NCBI GenBank assembly: GCA_027592485.1
Contig: JAQCKL010000283.1
Coordinates: 1-6,254, forward strand
Reading direction: 5' to 3'
Length of the DNA stretch: 6,254 nucleotides
Source of the DNA: Cyanobacteriota bacterium
GTDB lineage: Bacteria; Cyanobacteriota; Cyanobacteriia; Phormidesmidales; Phormidesmidaceae
Made by a program: the position numbers and the translations under genes. The notes beneath the pieces are model-generated. The model did no database searches, was not told the origin of the DNA, and saw only the letters and a program-made list of their open reading frames with translations. The first letter of the stretch is position 1; each line of letters starts with the position of its first letter. This document shows, piece after piece, positions 1 to 5,747 of the stretch.

Positions 1-749
1 CAACAGTTGTGGGGGCAGCCGCGCTTGGTTTGCACCCCGACATAAAAGTCGTTTTCCTGCAGGTAGTAGTCAAATTCGGGCCAGATCCGCGCAATATAAT
101 CGTAATTGCAAGCACTTTTTTCGACCGGGGCTGGGGCTTCGTGAATCAGGCGAGATCGCGGTTCTGTGTTCCCCACCACATAGCAGCGCTGATCGGCAAA
201 ATCCGCTTGCTTCAGCAACCGTTCCAACAGGACTTCCCCTTCTCCCACGGAGACGATGGTGCCCTTGGGTAGATCTTTCGCCAATTGCTCATAAAAGACG
301 CTGACCGCCCCTCCCCCTACCACCGCTTGCACGGATGGCTCGAATCGTTTAGCGAGCCGTAAACCCCGCCGAATCAGCCCTAAATTGCGGCGTAACTCTG
401 TCATATAAGCGGCCACCATCCGGACCCCACCCAAAGCACCTCGCAGCTTCACCAGGGGATTGCGAGCGTAGTAAAACTCAAAGGCATTTTGCAGCGGGTT
501 ACCGCCCCGCCCCCCCACAGGGGCATAAATCTGGATGTCGCGCCAGGAAAATACCAGGATTGTGGGCTTGAAATCCTGGATGCATCGCCTGAGGGCCTGG
601 TCGTATTCGAGGGGGGGCACTGTCCCCAAATCAAAGATTTTCTGCTCTGCTGAGGGAAAAATCTTATGGATATGGTCGGCTAAGTAAACCACCCCAATTG
701 GGAAAATGGGGTTGCAGGGGAGGCGAACGTAGAGCAGGCGATCGGCCAT
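1..749 (-). CDS. Radical SAM protein, photosystem II high-light-acclimation type (partial, N-terminal 249 residues)
   Basis: The frame opens with ATG at 749 and runs off the left edge, so only the first 249 residues are visible. The start is backed by AAAAGG (765-760) ten bases upstream. Residues about 60-180 resemble the Rossmann-like cobalamin-binding domain found before many radical SAM domains, with VVGGGAVS (143-150) and the V-x-GEGE-x-LLERLL segment (168-179). I see no DxHxxG cobalamin-ligand motif, so B12 binding is unproven. At the edge KRGCPHNC gives Cys245 and Cys249, the first two cysteines of the CxxxCxxC motif that holds the 4Fe-4S cluster; the third lies outside. The opening LLYVRLPCNPIFPIGVVYL matches my memory of the cyanobacterial family annotated as photosystem II high light acclimation radical SAM protein. 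The enzymatic reaction is not known to me. It is transcribed away from the DUF1830 gene. Confidence 0.8.
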   Translation of the reverse strand, partial: MADRLLYVRLPCNPIFPIGVVYLADHIHKIFPSAEQKIFDLGTVPPLEYDQALRRCIQDFKPTILVFSWRDIQIYAPVGGRGGNPLQNAFEFYYARNPLVKLRGALGGVRMVAAYMTELRRNLGLIRRGLRLAKRFEPSVQAVVGGGAVSVFYEQLAKDLPKGTIVSVGEGEVLLERLLKQADFADQRCYVVGNTEPRSRLIHEAPAPVEKSACNYDYIARIWPEFDYYLQENDFYVGVQTKRGCPHNC

Positions 750-963
750 AACATGCAAACCTTTTAACAGTTTTGAATAGATCGATCCCAATCACAAAGT
801 TACCCGAGCCATCAGGCCCTCTACTCATGCGCTAAGTAGATTTACCCAACTGGGAAACCATCACGAGATTCACGTATCTTTACGTTCAATCCTAACACTT
901 CTCATTTTGTTGCACCTAAATCTGGCGGTGCGCCCATTTCAACCGCTATTGTTGCCAGGGCTT

Positions 964-992
964 AACCACCCCATGCATTGCATGGTATGGTT
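964..992. repeat. Imperfect palindrome in the divergent promoter region, possible operator
   Basis: The core is CCATGCA (971-977), one base, TGCATGG (979-985), a perfect 7-bp inverted repeat. It is flanked by outer arms AACCA (964-968) and TGGTT (988-992), which also pair, with two unpaired bases on each side (CC and TA). A one-base centre suits a dimeric DNA-binding protein better than an RNA hairpin. No T-run follows directly, so it is not a good terminator. The protein that would bind it is unknown. Confidence 0.45.
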
Positions 993-1136
993 TATGGCAA
1001 GATTAAGGTTTTTTAATTGTTTTTGAAGAATTTAACTCGTTGGCAAATGAGTGGAATCTTGGCTTAACTTAGCCAGAGAGGCGCGTCAAGGGTGATTTTA
1101 GGGTAATTGTCGAAAACACCGATGACCTCATGCTTG

Positions 1137-1154
1137 TTGCGAATTGTTTCGCAA
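1137..1154. promoter_or_regulatory. Palindrome next to a possible -10 element upstream of the DUF1830 gene
   Basis: TTGCGAA (1137-1143) and TTCGCAA (1148-1154) form a perfect 7-bp inverted repeat with a 4-base spacer. It ends directly before TATAGA (1155-1160), which could be the -10 hexamer of a plus-strand promoter. No -35 hexamer fits at 16-18 bases, so if this is a promoter it either relies on an activator at the palindrome or is blocked by a repressor there. A start near 1167 would give a leader of about 100 bases. Confidence 0.35.
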
Positions 1155-1270
1155 TATAGAGTTCTATGAGGGGATGTGCGGGGTTGGTAGTCGTCTTTAC
1201 AACCAACTGGGATCGCTCAGTGTTAGCTTTTTAGAGGAAGTTCATTCGTGACTCGCCCTCATAAAAAATC

Positions 1271-1600
1271 ATGTCTCAAATACTTGACTCTCTTCCCTCT
1301 AATAAGTCTGAGCCCCTCCTCTGTTGTTACGTTAATGCCACTAGTAAGATCCAGGTGGCTCGCATCACTAACGTGCCCAACTGGTATTTTGAGCGGGTGG
1401 TTTTCCCTGGGCAGAGGTTGATTTTTGAGGCTTTGGGTGAGGCTCAATTAGAGATTCACACGGGCATGATGGCCAGCTCGATTCTGTCTGATACGATCCC
1501 TTGCCATAGTCTAGGGTTGGATGCGGCGGCAGCGGCATCGCTATCCCCCTCCGATGCAGTGCCTCTGGCCTCGCCCTTGGAGGTCGTCGCCGTCGCGTAA
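1271..1600 (+). CDS. DUF1830 family protein, function unknown
   Basis: This 109-residue protein carries the block I associate with the cyanobacterial DUF1830 family: CCYVNATSKIQVARI (18-32), then NWYFERVVFPGQRLIFEA (37-54) and LEIHTGMMASSILSD (60-74). There is no signal peptide or membrane segment, so it should be a small soluble protein. The tail from about residue 80 is alanine-rich low complexity (DAAAAASL, then repeated PLASP/EVVAVA-like stretches) and is probably disordered. ATG 1271 is the only sensible in-frame start, because TAA at 1262-1264 closes the frame upstream. However, no Shine-Dalgarno sequence lies close to it; the nearest good one, GAGGAAG at 1234-1240, is 30 bases away. 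The gene starts a plus-strand group, and the next gene begins 65 bases downstream. No biochemical role is known to me. Confidence 0.85.
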   Translation: MSQILDSLPSNKSEPLLCCYVNATSKIQVARITNVPNWYFERVVFPGQRLIFEALGEAQLEIHTGMMASSILSDTIPCHSLGLDAAAAASLSPSDAVPLASPLEVVAVA

Positions 1601-1665
1601 AGTTGATCTGGCCTAGTTCAGCAGTCTAGTCGGTTAATCTGGAGTCAGGTCTTAATGTTTTCCTG

Positions 1666-2109
1666 ATGGATTTACCTTCATTTATATGGTTGTGGCGCAT
1701 TGCCGCTTGGTCGATGGGGCTTGCCCTGTCGGCCTATTTTTGTCTTTTACTCAGTGGTAGCTGGCTATTATCTCGTCGTCTAGGGCAGCAGCCTCAACAC
1801 CGCTGGGTGCGGTGGCTCCATATTGGCTTGGGCAGTAGCCTGGTGAGCTTGGTGCTGCTGTTGCTCACGGTGGGGATCATCGGCACCTTGGGTGAATATG
1901 GCTCATTGGGCCATTCCCTTCATTTATTGGCAGGGATTGTGGTGGTGGCATTGGTGGGGATATCGGCCTGGAGTGGTAGCCGCATCCATCCCCGTCGCCC
2001 TTGGGCGCGACCCCTGCACTGGGGGGTGAATGGTAGCTTGGGTATCGGTTTTGCCCTCGTTACCCTTTCGGGTTGGCAAGTGGTTCAAAAATATTTACCC
2101 CATGGTTAA
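1666..2109 (+). CDS. DUF4079-like four-helix membrane protein
   Basis: The 147-residue product has four hydrophobic segments, about residues 8-35, 50-75, 83-104 and 118-140, joined by short arginine-rich loops. Histidines occur at matching membrane-edge positions: RWLHIG (His52), HSLHLL (His83, His86) and RPLHWG (His118). Four helices with histidines on neighbouring helices recall cytochrome b561-type proteins, so haem binding is a possibility but is inference only. The sequence resembles the cyanobacterial DUF4079 family as I remember it; the assignment is not certain. The start is ATG 1666 with only a weak AGGT at 1647-1650 upstream, and no better in-frame start is visible. Its end overlaps the next gene by 8 bases, which suggests translational coupling and a shared transcript. 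Confidence 0.65.
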   Translation: MDLPSFIWLWRIAAWSMGLALSAYFCLLLSGSWLLSRRLGQQPQHRWVRWLHIGLGSSLVSLVLLLLTVGIIGTLGEYGSLGHSLHLLAGIVVVALVGISAWSGSRIHPRRPWARPLHWGVNGSLGIGFALVTLSGWQVVQKYLPHG

Positions 2110-2674
2110 TTTCCAATCTTTGCAAACAGAGTCTGTATCGACGCCGAGAACGTTTGCGATCGCCCCTCTGATTCGAATCACGCTACTGACGTTTTATATT
2201 GCCTTAACGCTGCCTCTGCCCTTCCTGGCCGCAGCCACGGCCGCTCCGCTGCCCAGTCCCTTTCTGTGGGCAGCGATGGGAGTTGGCGGGCTGGGCCTGT
2301 ATGGCGCATTGAGTGAGCAGGTACAGGTGGATGCTGACGGCATTCACGTGGGGTATCCCTTCTGGATTCGATGGGTTCTGCGCCGGGGCTGGACCTTGCC
2401 CTGGCAGCGAATTACGGCGCTAAAGCCTCGCTCTACGGGACAAGGGGGCTTGGTCTACTACTTGGTGGGGGATGATCAGCAAGCCTATCTATTGCCGATG
2501 CGGGTGAGTGGATTTGCTCAGTTGACCCGATACATCCAGGCCCATACCGATATCGACCTCCAGGATGTCAAGCCCTTGGCTCAACCTTGGATGTATCTGA
2601 TTTTGCTGGGTTGCGCGGTTTTATTGCTGGGGGTCGATGGCTGGGTGCTATGGGCCGCTGCTCATCTTGGATAG
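2102..2674 (+). CDS. Hypothetical membrane protein with a PH-like central part
   Basis: The 190-residue product has two hydrophobic segments near the N terminus (about 24-46 and 52-70), a polar middle (72-155) and one C-terminal hydrophobic segment (163-186). The middle alternates short beta-like stretches (VQVDADGIHVGYPF, then TLPWQRITALKP, then GLVYYLVGDDQQAYLLPM) and ends in a helix-like FAQLTRYIQAH. This is the layout of bacterial PH-like domains attached to membrane anchors; that fold call is inferred from pattern, not from a recognised family. ATG 2102 is preferred to the upstream in-frame ATG at 2030, because the 24 extra residues would lie entirely over the preceding gene. It overlaps that gene by 8 bases and has no Shine-Dalgarno sequence of its own. 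The gene ends in TAG, 13 bases before the ABC ATPase. Confidence 0.6.
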   Translation: MVNFQSLQTESVSTPRTFAIAPLIRITLLTFYIALTLPLPFLAAATAAPLPSPFLWAAMGVGGLGLYGALSEQVQVDADGIHVGYPFWIRWVLRRGWTLPWQRITALKPRSTGQGGLVYYLVGDDQQAYLLPMRVSGFAQLTRYIQAHTDIDLQDVKPLAQPWMYLILLGCAVLLLGVDGWVLWAAAHLG

Positions 2675-2687
2675 GGGCAATTCAGCC

Positions 2688-3440
2688 ATGTTGCAGTTAG
2701 AACAGGTCAGCCTCAGGGGAGGGCTGGGGGGTACCGTGATTTTAGGTCCCCTCTCCCTCGGGATACAGCCAGGGGAATTTGTGGGGGTGGTGGGTCCGAC
2801 AGGAGCGGGGAAAACGTCTCTCTTTCGCCTGCTAAATCGATTGCAGTCCCCGACCTCAGGGCAATTATTTTTGCAGGGGCAATCCCTAGAGACCAGACCG
2901 ATCACCCAACTGCGGCAGCAGGTCGTACTGATGGCCCAGGACTCTCGTCTACTAGGGATGACGGTGCAGGCAGCCTTGGCTTATCCCCTACAACTCCAAG
3001 ACATCAATCCGGCCCAGGTGACGCAACGGGTCCGCCATTGGATTGCCCAGTGTCAGATTCCGACAGAGTGGTTGGGGCGCTCGGAGCTGGAGTTGTCGGG
3101 GGGGCAACGGCAACGGGTCGCGATCGCTCGGGCGTTGTTAATGGAACCCACAGTGTTGCTGCTGGATGAACCAACCTCGTCCCAGGATGTGGGTAGCGCC
3201 ACCCACATCCTGGGACGGGTGGCGGAGCAGGTGCGGCAGCGGGGACTCACCGTCTTGATGAGTAACCATCAACTGGAATGGATCGAACAGTTTTGCGATC
3301 GCGTGCTGTTTTTAGAGCAGGGACAACTCCGAGGCGACTGGCCCGCCAGCACCGTTGATTGGGCAATGCTACGGCAGCGGATTATGACTGCCAATACCGA
3401 CGCCCGAGAAGAGTGGGGGGATGATGAGGTGATGGGGTGA
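2688..3440 (+). CDS. ABC transporter ATP-binding protein, FetA/YbbL-like
   Basis: This 250-residue protein is a complete single nucleotide-binding domain that would power transport at the cytoplasmic face of the membrane. Visible motifs are Walker A GPTGAGKT (36-43), Q-loop Gln84, signature LSGGQ (136-140), Walker B VLLLDE (156-161) and the switch histidine His194. The overall pattern, including QDSRLLGMTV after the Q-loop and the short length, resembles FetA (YbbL), the ATPase of the FetAB metal exporter; the substrate cannot be read from sequence. The D-loop reads SSQD (164-167) where most family members have SALD, and this stretch lies within a long inverted repeat. ATG 2688 has AGGGG (2673-2677) ten bases upstream; the in-frame ATG at 2637 lies inside the preceding gene. 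No permease follows, as panB is convergent. Thus its partner is encoded elsewhere or is one of the two membrane proteins upstream. Confidence 0.85.
   Translation: MLQLEQVSLRGGLGGTVILGPLSLGIQPGEFVGVVGPTGAGKTSLFRLLNRLQSPTSGQLFLQGQSLETRPITQLRQQVVLMAQDSRLLGMTVQAALAYPLQLQDINPAQVTQRVRHWIAQCQIPTEWLGRSELELSGGQRQRVAIARALLMEPTVLLLDEPTSSQDVGSATHILGRVAEQVRQRGLTVLMSNHQLEWIEQFCDRVLFLEQGQLRGDWPASTVDWAMLRQRIMTANTDAREEWGDDEVMG
3178..3217. repeat. Perfect 17-bp inverted repeat inside the ABC ATPase gene
   Basis: The arms are 3178-3194 and 3201-3217, each 17 bases and exactly complementary, with the 6-base spacer AGCGCC between them. The repeat covers codons 164-177 of the ATPase, starting at the D-loop. Transcribed, it would form a very stable mRNA hairpin. 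The distance from Walker B to the switch histidine is normal for the family, so the repeat does not look like an added insertion. Confidence 0.9.
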
Positions 3441-3460
3441 TGGCGTGGCGGGGTGATGGC
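3434..3460 (+). repeat. Short direct repeat GGGGTGATGGC, two copies
   Basis: GGGGTGATGGC occurs at 3434-3444 and again at 3450-3460. A shorter related GAGGTGATGG lies just before at 3426-3435. The first copy contains the TGA stop of the ABC ATPase (3438-3440), so the repeat tract overlaps the last codons of the gene. G-rich GGTGATGG tracts of this kind are a familiar sight between cyanobacterial genes. Confidence 0.7.
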
Positions 3461-3506
3461 AGTCTTGGGAGAGTGGCGTTGGCCTATTAACGGTGTAAAT
3501 CCCTTT

Positions 3507-3546
3507 CCCCTGATGCTCCTCTGCCCCTGATGCTCCTCTGCCCCTG
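3507..3546 (+). repeat. 17-bp tandem repeat, two full copies plus six bases
   Basis: The unit CCCCTGATGCTCCTCTG is perfectly repeated at 3507-3523 and 3524-3540, and the first six bases (CCCCTG) occur again at 3541-3546. It lies between the convergent ends of the ABC ATPase and panB. I see no T-tailed hairpin in this interval (3441-3583), so how the two converging transcripts end is unclear. Confidence 0.9.
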
Positions 3547-3583
3547 CCATTTGCAATCGGGTTGGCACTGATGCCGCCAGGGT

Positions 3584-4366
3584 CTAGGAGGGGGGGAATT
3601 GGCGAGATCGGACTTCTTCACAAAACTGTTGGGCCGCATTAATCCCCTGCTCGCGCAGGTTGGCGTATTGCTTGGCGAAGGGGGGCTGCCAGGACGACAG
3701 CCCTAGCACATCGGCGGTGACCAGAACCTGGCCGTCGCAGTGGGGACCGGCCCCAATGCCAATGGTGGGGATCGTCAGCTTCTCGGTAATGGTTTTTGCG
3801 AGATCGGCGGGGATGTGCTCAAGGACGATGGCAAAGGCCCCAGCTTGGTCGATGGCGATCGCCTCTTGCAGAATGCGATTAGCCGCTTCTGGCGATCTGC
3901 CCTGCTGGCGGAATCCGCCCATGGTGTTAACCGATTGGGGGGTCAAGCCCACATGGCCCATCACTGGGATCCCCACCTGCACCAGCGTCTGGATCGTTTC
4001 AGCCATCGCTGTATACCCCCCTTCCACCTTGACGGCCTGGGCACCGGTTTCTTTGATGGCCCGACCTGCGGCCCGGAGGGCATCGGCGCGATTGGTTTGG
4101 TAACTCATAAAGGGCAGGTCCATCACCAGCAGGGCATCGGTCACCCCCCGTCGTACCGCCCGAGCATGGTGCAGCATCTCGTCTAGGGTCAGGGGCAGGG
4201 TGGTGTCATAGCCCAGGGTGACCATGGCCAGAGAATCGCCGACCAAGACCATATCGGCCCCAGCTTGATCGGCAATGTGGGCTGAGGTCAGATCCCATGC
4301 GGTCAGGACGGCAATGGGCCGCTGCGCCTGTTTCCAGCGAGCAAACTGTTGAATCTTGACGGCCAT
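3584..4366 (-). CDS. panB: 3-methyl-2-oxobutanoate hydroxymethyltransferase (ketopantoate hydroxymethyltransferase)
   Basis: PanB transfers a hydroxymethyl group from 5,10-methylenetetrahydrofolate to 3-methyl-2-oxobutanoate, the first committed step of pantothenate and coenzyme A synthesis, in the cytoplasm. The 260-residue product has the usual family length and a complete set of motifs: LTAWD (21-25), VGDSL with metal ligand Asp44 (42-46), VMDLPF with Asp83 (81-86), VKVEGG with Glu115 (112-117), GHVGLTPQ (137-144), the LEHIP segment with the likely catalytic Glu183, and IGIGAG plus CDGQVLV (202-216). I start it at ATG 4366, where AGGG (4376-4373) sits six bases upstream; ATG 4372, two codons earlier, abuts that same sequence and is less likely. 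It ends in TAG. It is on the same strand as the reductase upstream but 236 bases from it, so a shared transcript is uncertain. Confidence 0.95.
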   Translation of the reverse strand: MAVKIQQFARWKQAQRPIAVLTAWDLTSAHIADQAGADMVLVGDSLAMVTLGYDTTLPLTLDEMLHHARAVRRGVTDALLVMDLPFMSYQTNRADALRAAGRAIKETGAQAVKVEGGYTAMAETIQTLVQVGIPVMGHVGLTPQSVNTMGGFRQQGRSPEAANRILQEAIAIDQAGAFAIVLEHIPADLAKTITEKLTIPTIGIGAGPHCDGQVLVTADVLGLSSWQPPFAKQYANLREQGINAAQQFCEEVRSRQFPPS

Positions 4367-4372
4367 ACCCAT

Positions 4373-4376
4373 CCCT
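4373..4376 (-). promoter_or_regulatory. panB ribosome binding site (AGGG) that decides the start
   Basis: On the minus strand TTAGGG is followed by ATGGGT and then ATG. The spacing of six bases supports translation from the second ATG (4366) rather than the first (4372). The heptamer TAGGGAT recurs ten bases further upstream (4387-4381). Confidence 0.5.
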
Positions 4377-4602
4377 AACGATCCCTACCGGCAAATGTGC
4401 CTGGTGTCAGCCTATCAAAATCACCCCCCCCTAAAGGCCATCGGTTTTGGTGGCAGTGGGGACTCTGGATGTGGTTCGTTGGCTGAGGACCTTGAATATC
4501 TGGTTGATGCCTTGTCCCCCAGTAAAGGGGCTGGCAGTCTTGCCCTAACCGGATGGGTGACTGCGATTGGTTTGGGTTCAGCATGGGGGGACTAGAGGGG
4601 GC

Positions 4603-5712
4603 CTAAGGTGACTGATCCAGTTCTGACCAGACCGGGTAGTCGGTGTAGCCCCGCTCATCACCGCCATAAAAAGTGGCGGGATCGGGCTCTGTCAATGGGG
4701 CATCTAGCTGGAACCGTTGGGGTAAGTCTGGATTGGCGATGAACAGCTTGCCGTAGGACACCAGATCAGCGGCTCCGGTGGCGATCGCGGCGTTCCCCTT
4801 GGCTTTGTCGTAGTCCCAATTCACAATGAGCGTGCCGGGATAGAGGGAGCGGAAGTCCTGGGTGGGAATGGCGATGCCCCCATGGCGCAGATCGGATTCA
4901 CTGGGTTCCAGTAGGTGCAAATAGGCTAAGTTCAACGGGGCCAAGGCTTGGATGGCATGACCAAAAGTGGCGCGGGGATCGGTGTCGGCCATGTCGTTAA
5001 AGGTGCTACTGGGAGAGAGCCGCACACCGACGCGATCGCTGCCCCAAACGTCGATGATGGCCTGGGTCACCTCTAGCAGCAGGCGAGCCCGGTTTTCTAT
5101 GGATCCCCCATAGGCATCGGTGCGCTGATTGGTGCCATCTCGCAAAAATTGATCCAGCAGATAGCCGTTGGCCCCATGGACTTCGACCCCGTCAAACCCT
5201 GCTTCTAGAGCATTCTGAGCCCCCTGGCGAAACCCTGCAATAATGGCGGGAATTTCGGCGGGGTCTAGGGCGCGAGGGGTTACAAACGGCTGCATCCCTG
5301 TATCGGTCATGGCCGCTCCGGTGGGGGCGATCGCGCTGGGTGCCACGGGCAGGGCACCATTATGGAACGAGGGATGGGATACCCGCCCCACGTGCCATAG
5401 TTGCACAAAGATTCGGCCCCCCTGCTGGTGAACTGCGTCCGTCACCTGCCGCCATGCCGCCACCTGCTCTGGGGAATGGATGCCGGGGGTATGGGGGTAA
5501 CCAATGCCTTGGGGATCGGTGTAGGTGGCTTCGGTGATGATCAGCCCGGCAGAGGCCCGCTGACGGTAATAGGTGGCATGCATCGGCAACGGCACATTCC
5601 CTGCTCCAGCACGATTGCGGGTGAGGGGGGCCATCACAATCCGGTTGGGCAACTGATATGGCCCCAGTTGTAGGGGGGTGAATAGGTTTTTGGTGGCGGT
5701 AGCAACGGTCAT
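4603..5712 (-). CDS. Old Yellow Enzyme family alkene reductase (NemA-like)
   Basis: This is an FMN-dependent, NAD(P)H-using flavoprotein of the N-ethylmaleimide reductase type, which typically reduces activated C=C bonds such as enones or maleimides; the natural substrate cannot be told from sequence. The 369-residue product covers the whole TIM-barrel family length. Seen in order: LFTPLQLG (10-17), APLTRNRA (28-35) with the flavin-contacting threonine, QLWHVGR (104-110), VEVHGANGYL (176-185) with the substrate-binding His179/Asn182 pair and Tyr184, RTDAYGGSIENRARL (197-211), Arg231 and YGKLFIANPDL (320-330) for the FMN phosphate. I choose ATG 5712, with GGA seven bases upstream; an in-frame TTG at 5724 lacks a ribosome binding site. 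It begins 35 bases after the thioredoxin gene on the same strand and probably shares its promoter. It ends in TAG. There is no signal peptide, so it is cytoplasmic. Confidence 0.95.
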   Translation of the reverse strand: MTVATATKNLFTPLQLGPYQLPNRIVMAPLTRNRAGAGNVPLPMHATYYRQRASAGLIITEATYTDPQGIGYPHTPGIHSPEQVAAWRQVTDAVHQQGGRIFVQLWHVGRVSHPSFHNGALPVAPSAIAPTGAAMTDTGMQPFVTPRALDPAEIPAIIAGFRQGAQNALEAGFDGVEVHGANGYLLDQFLRDGTNQRTDAYGGSIENRARLLLEVTQAIIDVWGSDRVGVRLSPSSTFNDMADTDPRATFGHAIQALAPLNLAYLHLLEPSESDLRHGGIAIPTQDFRSLYPGTLIVNWDYDKAKGNAAIATGAADLVSYGKLFIANPDLPQRFQLDAPLTEPDPATFYGGDERGYTDYPVWSELDQSP

Positions 5713-5747
5713 CGGTTTTTCCAAGAGAATGGGACAGGCTGAAGCGG

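Larger units (their letters stand above)
750..1270. other. Divergent intergenic region, no gene seen
   Basis: About 520 bases separate the minus-strand radical SAM gene from the plus-strand DUF1830 gene. I find no protein-like frame in it. It is more AT-rich than the flanking genes, notably around 1000-1040, and should hold both divergent promoters. It contains a 29-base imperfect palindrome (964-992), a second palindrome (1137-1154) abutting a TATAGA hexamer, and a possible leader hairpin (arms 1183-1188 and 1202-1207). I could not fit a convincing -35/-10 pair for the radical SAM gene. Confidence 0.7.

Noticed and set aside
2030..2101. Upstream ATG at 2030 for the PH-like membrane protein
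   Set aside because: The added 24 residues lie wholly over the coding region of the preceding gene. ATG 2102 gives the usual short operon overlap.
2637..2687. Upstream ATG at 2637 for the ABC ATPase
   Set aside because: It lies inside the previous gene, and the extra residues precede the standard LQLEQVSL start. ATG 2688 has a well-spaced AGGGG.
3269..3568. 99-codon minus-strand frame through the tandem repeats
   Set aside because: Its sequence is made by the 17-bp repeat and by the antisense of the ABC ATPase; it shows no family features.
3660..4186. Two long plus-strand frames opposite panB
   Set aside because: They are antisense to a complete, motif-rich panB and their translations resemble no protein family.
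4517..4532. CCCC/GGGG hairpin (CCCCAGTAAAGGGG) as a terminator for the reductase gene
   Set aside because: The four-base stem is short and no T-run follows on the minus strand.
4375..4595. Open frames of 69 codons (minus) and 79 codons (plus) between panB and the reductase
   Set aside because: Neither has a ribosome binding site or protein-like composition that I recognise, and the plus frame starts inside panB. I treat this gap as non-coding.
5243..5673. Plus-strand frames opposite the reductase
   Set aside because: They are shadows of a complete Old Yellow Enzyme gene.
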